Assembly: GCF_000002595.2 (NCBI RefSeq)
Contig: NC_057012.1
Coordinates: 857,152-921,151, forward strand
DNA length: 64,000 bases
Reading direction: 5' to 3'
From: Chlamydomonas reinhardtii
Lineage: Eukaryota; Chlorophyta; Chlorophyceae; Chlamydomonadales; Chlamydomonadaceae
Each line of letters begins with the position of its first letter. Position 1 is the stretch's first letter. The notes under the pieces were generated by a model. That model searched no databases and was not told where the DNA came from. It saw only the letters and a list, made by a program, of their open reading frames with translations. Below are positions 46,721 to 56,201 of this stretch, piece after piece. Both the position numbers and the translations under genes were made by a program.

Positions 46721-47640
46721 TGCATTGGTTACAAGAGGGACCTGCTGACGCAGTTCACGAGCCAGCCTGCGCGCTTGCGCCGCTTCTTGGGCGGCGCTGC
46801 GCTCTCCTCCTCCACGTGGCCTTTCCCGCCCCCTCCGCTACCAAGATGCTCGCACGCGCCCCCGCTGCTGCTGCCGCCGCCGCCGCCGCCGCCGCCAGAT
46901 ACAGGTCGCTTGTGCCCCAGCAGCATCTCCACCAGCGCGTGCCGGATGTTGGTTGCGGAGTTGACGTCACGTCCCTGCACCAGTGCACCGTCGGGAGGGT
47001 AGAGTGAGTGAGTCCCACTGAGCCCACGCCTGAGCCGTCACCCAGCCGTCACCCAGCCATCACCCACTGAGCCCCACTGAGCCCATGACTGAGCCCCACT
47101 GAGCCCCACTGAGCCCTCACCCATTGAGCCGTGTCATCAACGTGTCATCCCCACTGAGCCCACGACTGAGCCCCACTGAGCCCCACTGAGCCGTCACCCA
47201 GCCAGCCATCACCCACTGAGCCCCCCTAAGCCGTCACCCAGCCACCCAGCCACCCAGCCATCACCCAGCCAGCCGCCCGCAAAGTGGACTCACCCAGACA
47301 CCCACACCGTCCCGCACTCCCGCAGTGGTTGCACACTTGGACTTGGTGAGCACGTGAGCCCCCCCCCCCCCCATGGTACGACCACCTGCAGGCAGCGCTG
47401 CCCGTCGCCGAGCAAGCGCCGCCCGCACTTCGCACACACCTGGGGAGGGACGAGGGGGCAGGAGTACAGTGTGAACCTTGCTGGCTACCCGGCTACCTGT
47501 ACACGAGCCCCATCCTGTCCACCCGACCACCTGTCTACTCATTTCAACCCGTCTGCTCTCATCTTGCCTGTGATGTGTAGAACTCGTCCACGTACACCAC
47601 CAGGTGCGCGTACTTGTCCACCAGCAGGCCCCCAGGGGGT
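46721..47640 (-). mobile_element. Fanzor/TnpB-like nuclease, C-terminal part, copy B
   Basis: Read on the minus strand, exon-like pieces occur in the order of the TnpB/Fanzor C-terminus. First is VVYVDEFYTS (about 47570-47635), the strand and turn before the zinc ribbon. Next is VCAKCGRRL (about 47398-47450), the first Cys pair. A short piece follows at about 47290-47345. Last is GRDVNSATNIRHALVEMLLG (about 46915-46975), with the conserved Asp of the last RuvC motif. A Gly/Ser linker and the basic PPKKRRKRAG, a plausible nuclear localisation signal, end the protein, and TGTAA follows. Fanzors are eukaryotic relatives of TnpB, RNA-guided DNA nucleases carried by transposons. The N-terminal part and the other RuvC motifs are missing; the copy stops at a 14-G run near 47644. 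Confidence 0.7.
47011..47285. repeat. Minisatellite of GAGCCCCACT / CACCCAGCC units in the last intron of Fanzor copy B
   Basis: Irregular tandem repeats of CTGAGCCCCA and GTCACCCAGCCA fill the intron between the zinc-ribbon pieces and the last exon. Confidence 0.88.
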
Positions 47641-47643
47641 ACA

Positions 47644-47657
47644 GGGGGGGGGGGGGG
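47644..47657. repeat. 14-G homopolymer at an element junction
   Basis: A pure G run marks the point where Fanzor coding similarity ends and repeat/LINE sequence begins. On the minus strand it reads as a poly-C tail of the adjoining element. Confidence 0.85.
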
Positions 47658-47775
47658 TAGTCTCGACTGGGAAAGGTAGGCCCCATGTTCTCAAACGAAA
47701 GAGCTTGACGAGAGGACTCCAAATCCACTTTCAGGACTCAAGCAGGGTAGTAGTTGCAAAGTTATGGTTGCGATA

Positions 47776-47985
47776 TTACAAAGAAGGGACAGTCCGACCA
47801 AGCAAGGGCGCCCAGCACCCAGGTCAAGAGGGACCATCTCCGGCCCGAAGGGAAACCACCCTCCCCCCAGTTGGCTACCAACCTTCCACAACCGTGCAAT
47901 AGGTCTTCGCGCAAAGCGTGTCTCGGCGGCTGCACAGGGGGTCGAAGCTAAGTCAAGGCCCGCCAAAGCCCCACCAACGTACAGC
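47776..47985. repeat. Dispersed repeat, copy 2
   Basis: Diverged relative of 45311-45505: GAAGGGACAGTCCGACCAAG at one end, CGAAGCTAAGTCAAGGCCCG and CCAAAGCCCCACC at the other. It lies just beyond the LINE fragment and may be that element's 3' region. Confidence 0.65.
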
Positions 47986-48132
47986 AATCCGCACGAGTGC
48001 ACGAAGCGCAATTAAACCGACGAGGTGACAACGCAGGTACGCCGGGCACGCAGTCCGGCGACGCCCACGGCGACGCCCCATACCCAAAACGCACCCACCA
48101 GAGGCACACAGCTCCCACCACCCACCAGTAAG

Positions 48133-49062
48133 TTAAGGCGAGGGGGGCGGGGAGCCCACGTCATCAGGCAACACTAGCAGCATACCGTCACCCGCACCCC
48201 GCGAGAGGAACGGGTGGTGCGCAGGCACCTCGGCCCAGGCTTTCGGGCGGAGGCCGAGGCTGACATACGATTGCAGCCTGCCCCAGAAGTTAGCAATAAC
48301 GGACACACTGATGCGCATGACTTCCGCTGACGTCAGAGCCCGACGCACACGCAAGCCATTCATAATCACCTGCTGCCGGCCCAAGTCAAGGGCAGACAGC
48401 GCAGCAAACACACTACATCCCACACCGGCGGCGCCAGCCCGGCAGACGGCTGCACCAGCCATAGGTCAGCACGGGAGAAACAGTCATCATCCGTGTCAGG
48501 AGGGGACCCCATCACTGCCATAGCCATGTTCTCCCGCAGCGCCCGAGCAACAACACAGTCCCAAAAGTAGTGCCGGCGGTCCCCATCACACATATCCCGC
48601 GCACACGCCCGGCACAGGGGCATTGCCACCCCAGCTGCACGATGGGCGGCATTTTTGGGGAACGACCAGCACGCATTGGCCGCTACCCGCCACAACGCTT
48701 CCTTATGGTAATTTTCCCAAAGGCGCCGGCAGCTGCCGGCAGCCGCAAGCGCGCCGTCCGCAGACACACCAGCATCACGCACATACAGCAAATGTTTAGA
48801 CCGCAGCGCCGCAACCTGGGGGCCCAGTTGCATGGCCGTCCCTGCCTTCACGGAGTAGTTCAACAGCAGCAGAGGCGGGCCCCCTTCCAGGACCCAGCCC
48901 AGTCCCCGCACCATCTGGGTCAAGGCCCCCGCCGCCGCCTGCCGCACGCACGCAGTTCGTACCACCCCCCTGCCGCCCCAACCTGCTGATGCAACCGCCA
49001 TAGCCAGTGTTGGCGTTGCCCCAGCCAACAATGACCTCCTCGTTGGGCCTTCCACCAGCCAG
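48133..49062 (-). mobile_element. LINE-type retrotransposon 3' fragment, copy 1
   Basis: The minus strand encodes the end of a retrotransposon protein. It reads HKEALWRVAANACWSFPKNA, then LCRACARDMCDGDRRHYFWD with a Cys/His zinc motif, then SALDLGRQQVIMNGLRVRRA and NFWGRLQSYVSLGLRPKAW. The Cys-X2-Cys...His-X3-Asp-Cys pattern is that of the zinc tail of LINE proteins. The frame is disrupted and the 5' two thirds are missing, so this is a dead, truncated copy. An inverted relative follows at 49240-49940. Confidence 0.62.
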
Positions 49063-49239
49063 GTGCTGCGCCGTGTGCTCCAGCACCTGTACCCGTCGCA
49101 TTGGTGTACCGTCAGCGCAATGCAGTTGGTGTGGGTGCATCTGCTGGCCCCCTCCCCTCAACCCCCACCTAATAGCAATCAATAATACGTGGCGCTCGCG
49201 GTTTGCGCCAGGTTGGCACTTTTTGCCGACGCAGGCACG

Positions 49240-49940
49240 CAGGCAGGCAGGCATGGACAGGGGCAATCCTGGGGGGCTTCGCATTTGCAGTATGTGTGCG
49301 ATGCGGGTGTGTCGGGGGTGGGGGCTGCCCTGTCGGCGGGGGCCTTGGTGTGCACCTTGGCCCGCTTGTGGTCGCTGAAATGGGAGAATCATCATAAGGA
49401 AGCACTGTGGCGTGTGGCCGCCAACGCTTGCTGGGCGTTTCCACGGCATGCTAGCGAGCGGGCGCGAGGCGTTGCTGTTGACCCGTGTTGGGCGTGTGGG
49501 GCTGACATGCAGGATGGGGACCGGCGTCACTGGTTTTGGGACTGACTGTTGCGCTGTCACTTCGGGAAAGTATGGGGATGGCTATGGGTTTCCTGCCGGA
49601 GGAGGCTCTAAGTGCCTTCTCTCGTGAGGAGTTGTGGTTGGTGCGCCCGCCTGCGGGGCTTGCGACACCTGTGTGGGATGTGGTGTGTCTCGCTGCTATG
49701 TCTGCCCTGGACTTGGGTCGGCAGCGTATGGTTATGGCCGGGCTGGCGGCGCGAGCGAAGCTGCCGTCGGCCCGGGTGCTGAGCATTGGACTTGCCGTCG
49801 TAGCTGACTTCTGGGGTCGTCTCCAGACGTTTGTGACTTTGGGTATCAGGCCAAAGGGTTGGGACGCTGTGCCGTTTGCGCATCCTTTCATATCTCGGGC
49901 TCTTGGTGACGGCATGGTTTTGCGCTTGCCGTATATATGA
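49240..49940 (+). mobile_element. LINE-type retrotransposon 3' fragment, copy 2
   Basis: The plus strand repeats the protein of copy 1 in diverged form: HHKEALWRVAANACWAFPRH, PCWACGADMQDGDRRHWFWD, SALDLGRQRMVMAGLAARAK and DFWGRLQTFVTLGIRPKGW, ending at a TATATGA stop. It is 5'-truncated and interrupted. The two copies are related but clearly not identical, so they are separate insertions or an old inversion. Confidence 0.62.
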
Positions 49941-50330
49941 CGCTGATTCCCCGCCTCCCTCGCCGTGAGAGGTTGTGCGTGGTTGGTGGCTTTGTGCGTG
50001 GGCAGGATGCACGTGTGGGCGACCGTTCTAGTACCTGGACGCTTGCGCCCTGGTTAGTGCCTGCGCTGTGCGTGTGTCCTGCGGCCTAGACGTTTCCCAG
50101 CACTTCTGTGCCTAGGCTTGTGGCGTTGAGGCACAGCGGTGGGGCTCTGGCGGGTTGAGGCTTGGCTAGGACTCACTGTGCGCGGAGTTCCACGGACTTT
50201 GTCCGCGGGAGGGTTTGCAGCAAAGTCGGGGTTGGTGGAGTCAAGTTGGGCCCTGATAGCATGTGACGGCTCGGCGTCTTCGGGTGCTGGGACTGTCCCC
50301 TCTGCAACATCCGCATTCATAAGAAAGTGC
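49941..50330. other. 3' flank of LINE copy 2, no gene
   Basis: No coding or RNA feature recognised; probably the 3'UTR of the LINE fragment followed by repeat DNA. Confidence 0.45.
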
Positions 50331-50473
50331 CATCACCTCGCCAGCCATGGCCACTCAGCACGCACCACACATCCATGCTTTGCTGCGCCTGGGTCTGCAC
50401 CCCTGTGGCGCCTCCCACCCCATCCTCGCCGCACGGGACTACGCCAACCTGCCCATTGACTGTCCCATTGCAA
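50331..50473. repeat. 143-bp dispersed repeat (other copies 51047-51122 and 58567-58709)
   Basis: CCATCACCTCGCCAG, CACACATCCATGCTTTGCTG, GTCTGCACCCCTGTGGCGCC and CCGCACGGGACTACGCCAAC occur in the same order at 58567-58709 with few changes. The last half is also seen at 51047-51122. Each copy runs into a GTCCC-ATCGCAAC block that starts the SINE-like units. Confidence 0.9.
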
Positions 50474-51580
50474 CCTTTCATCATTGGCAAAAAGCGCTTT
50501 TGGCGTGATTCGATTTCTGGAGGTTCGTGATTCATATTTTTGGGCTGAGCGCCCAGGACCATCTGCGCTATGGAAGGGGTACTGTCCCACGATGGGACTT
50601 ACCGGGTCGGGATCAACGCGCTCCCGCGCGGGAGAGGTCGGGCTGGCGTCGGTGTCTGTTTGGACGCGACATTTGCGCCCTAGTGCAACCTGCCCATTGT
50701 CTGGCCCATCGCAACATTTCAATTATTGGCAAAAAGTGCTCTTGGCGAGAGTCGAACCCCGAGGTTCCACATTTCTGATTTCGTCCCATGGTGAATTCAC
50801 GCATTCCTCGTTGATCAGGTGTCCAAATGGTCAATATATATTATTACAACAGGCCTCAACGCCTTTCGTAAACAAAAGGGCGGTGGGAGACACCTACCGC
50901 TACGCAGTACCCCGGCTTGCCCCCTCCCCTCTGTCCCATTGCGCACCATTGCAAGGCCAAGTATGACGGGACTTGGCCCCTGAGCCGAGCTGTTTTGAGG
51001 GTAATTTTTAGCTCCCGACAACAACGGCCGGGTTTGCCGCGTCTGGGTCTGTGGCGCCTCCCACCCCATCCTCGCCGCACGGGACGACGCCTTCCTGCCC
51101 CTCGCTTGTCCTATCGCAACCCATCATCATGGGCAAAATACATTCGCCTTCCATGGGTTTCGAACCCTCGCCATATGTCTCATTTTATTTTAAGCTCACT
51201 CTCCCTGTTGATACATTCGCATCTTCCTCGCCGGTATCAGGCGATAACACATGGTCAAGCATTAATATATATATCATACAATTCGGGCTTCAGCGCCTTG
51301 CCGGAGAAACCACTGGTGCAGGATCGGATGTGTGATGTGTGTGATGGGACAGGGTTCAGGCAGGTTGGCGAGGTCGGATGTGTGATGGGACAGTTGGTAA
51401 AGTCCTATCGCAACCTTTCATCATTGGCAAAAAGCGCTTTTGGCGGCGTGCTTCGATCTCTGGAGGTTCATTTTTCCTATCGGTGACTTCATGCATTCCT
51501 CGCTGATCTCAGTTGCCAGTGCATCAATGTTAATATATATTATTAGTCAGGCCTCAACGCCGTGCCGAAACAAAGCCGCA
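50460..51580 (-). mobile_element. Cluster of four tRNA-derived SINE-like units
   Basis: Units at about 50460-50550, 50703-50881, 51110-51306 and 51408-51576 share an order: CCATCGCAAC, CATTGGCAAAAAGCGC, a TTCGA-containing tRNA B-box-like core (minus-strand GGTTCGAAACCC in the third unit), GCATTCCTCGCTGATC, an AATATATATTATTA tract and GCCTCAACGCC. The B box read on the minus strand implies minus-strand transcription by RNA polymerase III. No A box was identified with confidence. The units differ enough to be separate insertions or an old tandem amplification. Confidence 0.6.
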
Positions 51581-51798
51581 AGGTGCAAGGTGACGTGGCG
51601 TGGCGGGGACAGGGCATGTCGGTGCCTCGGCACGGTGTTGGCATAATGGCCAGTCCCGCTGGATGGGCTTGCAAGGCTGCTGTTCATGTCGCCGGTGCCC
51701 ATCGTCACATCCCTTGCGCTGCATGAGGCTCAGCCCATTTTCCAGTTGTACAAAGCTGACACCCCTTGTTTACGTCTGTATGTCTCTGTGTGCCTGAC
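51581..51798. other. Left flank of the TIR transposon
   Basis: Short unannotated segment between the SINE-like cluster and the transposon; nothing recognised. Confidence 0.4.
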
Positions 51799-51808
51799 GG
51801 TCGCGCGC

Positions 51809-51953
51809 AGGGGAGGGGGGTATGCAACTCGGCCTGGATCCAGCCCGGGCTGCATGGGACCCGGCCAAAAGGTGTTCGGACCCCCCAGCGCCTGCTCCTG
51901 AGACTTAATTATTGTAACCTGGACAAGTGTGTAGTCATATGAGCCGACAGGTG
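51809..51953 (+). repeat. Left terminal inverted repeat, 145 bp
   Basis: Reverse complement of 55193-55337 without mismatch. Outside it lies the target-site duplication copy 51799-51808. Confidence 0.95.
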
Positions 51954-53008
51954 TCGCTAGGAATGGGGCGCAGGCCCCCCTGTAACATTTCGAGTGTTGG
52001 GAGCCATCTTCGGCCGTTTTGGACCACCGACCGATCTATATAGCATGGACTAGTGGAATGGGCTCGAAAGCTAGTCGCCAGGCGATACGCCGTGCACTGG
52101 AGCTGCTGTGGGCCCTCAAAGCAACGGCAAGTCGGGGGTAATCGGCCCTTTGCGGGCTCGCTGGGCATTCTAAGGAGCTGCCAGCAGCTACCAGAGTACC
52201 GCAAGGACAATAAAAAGCCATAGTCTGGGCTGGCGTGGCCTTAGAAGTCTCAAGGACTCGGCCGGTGTGGCAATAGTTCCCGCCCGGACATGCCCCTGGC
52301 GTCGCGAACGTCCATATGGCGTCGCCTCCGGCTCTCCTGCCGTGGTTAGGTGTCTTGGCCAAATAGACATCTGTATGAACACTGTGCGCCTGGCCCGATA
52401 TAGTTTAGACGTGCGCAGACGGTCTGCACTAAGGTCGCGAAATTCCAGGGGTTTCGTGTTGCGGACTTGCGTAGCTGCGCTGAATCACTGGGACGCCGTT
52501 ATCTCCTACAATCATATGAGGTTCCTCATATACGGAGCTGATTGCCGGGGCCTTAGAGTGGACCGATGGCTCCAACCAGAATGTTGGTACATTCTTGCAT
52601 CGCCAGAACCGCCCATGCGAAATTCCCTGGTGGTTTCGTGTCTTCGCCAACTAGAGGTGCAGGGGATCCTAACGCGCTTGTCACATCGACAAACGGTTGA
52701 GATTTGGGGACATGCACTAAGGTCGCGTTTTCCGTGCCAGTTCGCCGCCCTATGGCGCCCGCCCGCGTGCCCCGGTATCCGCATACCAGCGTGTGGGTTG
52801 AGCGCCAAACACTGCCTGTGACCGTAGTTCGGTGGGATGAATAAATGGGAGGCGCCAGGCGCCAAGGGGTGGTGTGTAAGGGCACCTGTGTGCCCTTTCC
52901 CATATCGCCTTTCACCCTCCCTGTCCTGCTGCCTGCCTCTCTTCCCTGCCGCAGATTCTCCTAGTATACCTGAGCATCAGCCCACAAGTTACAACATTCA
53001 GTTTAGCC

Positions 53009-53923
53009 ATGGGTCGGGATGAGCAGAAGCAGTACTTGCACTGCTACACGTGCGGTAACAAGGTGCTCTCGTACAGCTTCATCCGCGTCTGGAACCACCG
53101 GTTCGCACTACCTCAGCGCCACCATGGAGCCCAGCAACCCAGTGCTTCCCATTACTCCCCAGCCGCCGCCGGCGAAGGTTGGCTTGCGCATTCGTTTCGA
53201 GTGCGCCCAGCACAACAGCACTGTGCAAGCAGAGCTACAGCAGGGCTATGAGGAGGAGCAGGCGCGGAACCAGTATCGGGGCCACTATGCAGCACACTTC
53301 TTGTCGCGGGCTTGGTGAACACCAGCATCGCGGCTGGCGCAGCGGCACAGCCGCGTGTACATGGCACGGAGGTACAGCTGCATCAGCAGGCGCCGGGGTC
53401 AAGAAGCGCTGTAGTGCCTGTGGCTGCTGCTGCAGCCGCTGCTCCACAGCAGCATGTGCTGCGGCGCAGCCACCGCAGGAATGCTTCCAGCGTCAGCGGT
53501 ATCGACCTTGACACTTTCGACCCGCCACCACCGGATTAACAGTTGGAGACGCTTGCTGCGCCGTCACCGCCAGCGCCGGAGCAGCTAACAGCTGCACCCG
53601 CCACAGAGGACGCCGTTGCTGCAGTTGTGACGGTGGTGCCAGAACCGGAGGCAGCTCAGCTGCGCCCAGTCCTGCGGGCCGTGACAGGCTAATGGACTGG
53701 CACCACGCCATCTGCATGCGAGCTGGTGCTGTATGCTATCCTCCGACTTCACTTCGCAGACTTTGTGGCGGTCGGCATCAGTGTGGGGGCGGCCGGCTTG
53801 GCCGCGTTGGAGCCCGTGGCTCCCAAGCCCGGGCGCGCCAAGCGCGGGCTCCCCGCAGAGGCACCGCCCGCCCAGCGCGAGGGAGTGCGCAAACGGCTGC
53901 CATCTGTGCGCCTGAACGACTGA
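53009..53923 (+). CDS. Putative transposon-carried gene, exon structure unresolved
   Basis: An ATG at 53009 starts MGRDEQKQYLHCYTCGNKVL, with a Cys-X2-Cys followed by FIRVWNHRF, which looks like a small zinc-binding module. Other frames then carry coding-like runs: LPITPQPPPAKVGLRIRFEC and EEEQARNQYRGHYAAHFLSR near 53145-53318, SSVSGIDLDTFDPPPPD near 53480-53537, and a C-terminal AVGISVGAAGLAALEPVAPK ending in RKRLPSVRLND at 53923. Frame changes between blocks imply introns or decay; I could not settle the splice sites. I do not recognise a DDE transposase in it. It may encode an accessory DNA-binding protein of the transposon. Confidence 0.4.
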
Positions 53924-55192
53924 GTGCATTGGTTTATGCAGTGCATTGGTTACTGATGTCGTAACCACCATATGATCTAGCAAGATAGAGCTGTAATGGG
54001 CAAACCCAATTCTTTGCAAGCTTTTCGCATGTACTACATGAATGAACACAGCAGCCTGAACGCCGCGCCCGGCACGCATACAGCATGCGCGCGGGACTCC
54101 ATAGTGAGGACTGATCCAATTGTCTTTATTATGTATGTACGTCGTGTAGCACATCACCTAGAAGTGCATGTAGCTTTGCTTCGGGCGCGCATGCGTACCG
54201 TAAGGAACCTTGACATTCATGGCCGATATTCTCTCATTTCTTAGTACCAGGGAAGCCTTCCCTAGTACCGTACAGTGCAGTATGGAGTCGGAAGTGAACA
54301 ACGCAATGAGCACGGAAGGGAAGAACGCCGTGGCCGTACAATGCAGTATGGAGTCGGAAGTGGAAAGAAGTGAAGGGCAGCATGGCTGAGAGTGCAGTGT
54401 CAGCACAGCATGTAGCATAGAAGCGATGACACGGTTTATGACTTGTACATGTACACAGAGGCAGGTGATATTAAAGGCGGCAGTGAGGGTGTTTTGTTTA
54501 TCCGCACGGAAGCGTGGAGATGGGCTGAGGCAGCACGCCCCTGGCCAACCAAGGGATGCACACAGTAGGCATCAGGGTAGACGACCATACGTGGCCACTC
54601 ACGAGATGCAGGTACGGGCAGGGTAGGCATCAGGGTAGGTAGTACACGCATGGTGGGGGTGTTCATACATGCACAAGGAGACCGGAGCATGAGCACAGGA
54701 GTCACGAGTCCCCCGGCCAGGAGGTGCATACCAGCGCAGCCGTGCTGGCGCGCACAAAGCACAGTGGAGGCATGTAACGAACTTTTAGCAGAAATCGTGT
54801 GTTTCACGGCTGTGGGCTTCACGCTTTGCGCCCAGGGGTAAGGTGCCTCGCCCAGGGCCCTCGCCTGAAACCAACTGCGCGCGCTGACACCAACAGACAC
54901 GAACCAAACCCCTAAATATGGCATCGGGACGTATGCGTAGAGGTGTGGGCAGGGGCCGCTGGGTTCTCTGGGCCTCGGAAAGGGCACCAAACGGCCATTT
55001 CCGCGAAGGGTCTGAAGGGCACCGGGCATCGCTCCTGAGAGGCCGCGCCCTTCGCTTTCTGGCGTTCACTTTAATTCAACAGGGAGCAGCAGGCCTTCTG
55101 AGTTGATCACAAGTGTCCGGAATTTCGTTCCCCGTGTTTCAAGCGCGCGCACATTGGCCATGGCCGACTCACTCGACGCACTCGTTTCTGGG

Positions 55193-55337
55193 CACCTGTC
55201 GGCTCATATGACTACACACTTGTCCAGGTTACAATAATTAAGTCTCAGGAGCAGGCGCTGGGGGGTCCGAACACCTTTTGGCCGGGTCCCATGCAGCCCG
55301 GGCTGGATCCAGGCCGAGTTGCATACCCCCCTCCCCT
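55193..55337 (-). repeat. Right terminal inverted repeat, 145 bp
   Basis: Exact inverted copy of 51809-51953. Target-site duplication copy at 55338-55347. Confidence 0.95.
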
Positions 55338-55347
55338 GGTCGCGCGC

Positions 55348-56201
55348 GCTACAGGCCCGCAAGAATGGCCACTTCTCGGTTTCACCCCAGTCTTGCGCGA
55401 GTTTTCCGTGAATTTGAAGTGAGTTTTAAGGAAGTTACCCTTGGATTTCGCCAGCCGCCCCTGTGCCCCGCCCGCGCGTGCCCCCCAGCGACTATCCAGC
55501 GAGTCCCACCAGCGCACACGCAGCTTCCCAACAATCACACTCGTTCGTATCAGGCTTGGTTGGGTCGGGTCTCTCCGCCCTCTGGGACTTCGCTTCGCAT
55601 TGCACTCCATGGTCACGCAGCTTCCCAGTCCGTCCCAGTCAGCTCCCAAACCAAAGCGACGTGGGGCGGCGATGGTCCCAGTGTCAGTCGTGTGAAACCG
55701 TGTGCGCTTAGAGGCAGCGTATGGAAACCGGGTCAGCCCCATGCGGCTCTCTGAGTTTACACGCAGCTCACACACGCAGCTTCCCAGACGGCGCGTGCAC
55801 GACTATGCACTCCCACTCGCGCGCCGCGCCAACCGCCAGTCTCAGCCGGGCTCCACCATGCTCAGACGCAGCTTCCCACACGCGTGCGCGCTCAACTACC
55901 CACTCCCACTCGCGCGCCTTCCGACTAGCGCCAACTGCCCGTGCGCATTACTACAGTCAGGTAGCTTACGCGCCGGGCTGCCGTACAACTACCAGCTCCC
56001 ACTCGCGCAGCTGCCGTCTCCCACTGAAACTCCTGTACGGCTGAGGGGGTTGGGGTGCCGTGCACGAGTTAGTTGGGGGTTAGTCGGAGCTGTCCCAGAA
56101 CCTACATTATACTATTTTTTGCCAAACACCAGTCATACAACAGGTCCACAGCGCCAACGTCCTCACCGCCGCATGGAAACGCTCGAGGCGGAGCCGCCAC
56201 C
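55348..56201. other. 3' flank of NDUFAF2 with spaced short repeats
   Basis: ACGCAGCTTCCCA occurs four times (about 55519, 55615, 55776 and 55866), and CTCCCACTCGCGCG-type blocks three times. A minus-strand TGTAA (TTACA at 55757-55761) is a candidate end for the NDUFAF2 transcript. No gene recognised. Confidence 0.55.

Larger units (their letters stand above)
51809..55337. mobile_element. DNA transposon, 3.5 kb, with 145-bp identical terminal inverted repeats
   Basis: The terminal inverted repeats are 51809-51953 and 55193-55337; I compared them base by base and found no difference. They start AGGGGAGGGGGGTATGCAAC and end GCCGACAGGTG. A 10-bp direct repeat, GGTCGCGCGC, flanks both sides (51799-51808 and 55338-55347) as a target-site duplication. 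Long TIRs with a 9-10-bp duplication suit Mutator-like (MULE) elements best. Identical ends imply a recent insertion. The interior contains a coding-like region at 53009-53923 but no transposase I can recognise, so the element may be non-autonomous or may carry a diverged enzyme. Confidence 0.88.
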
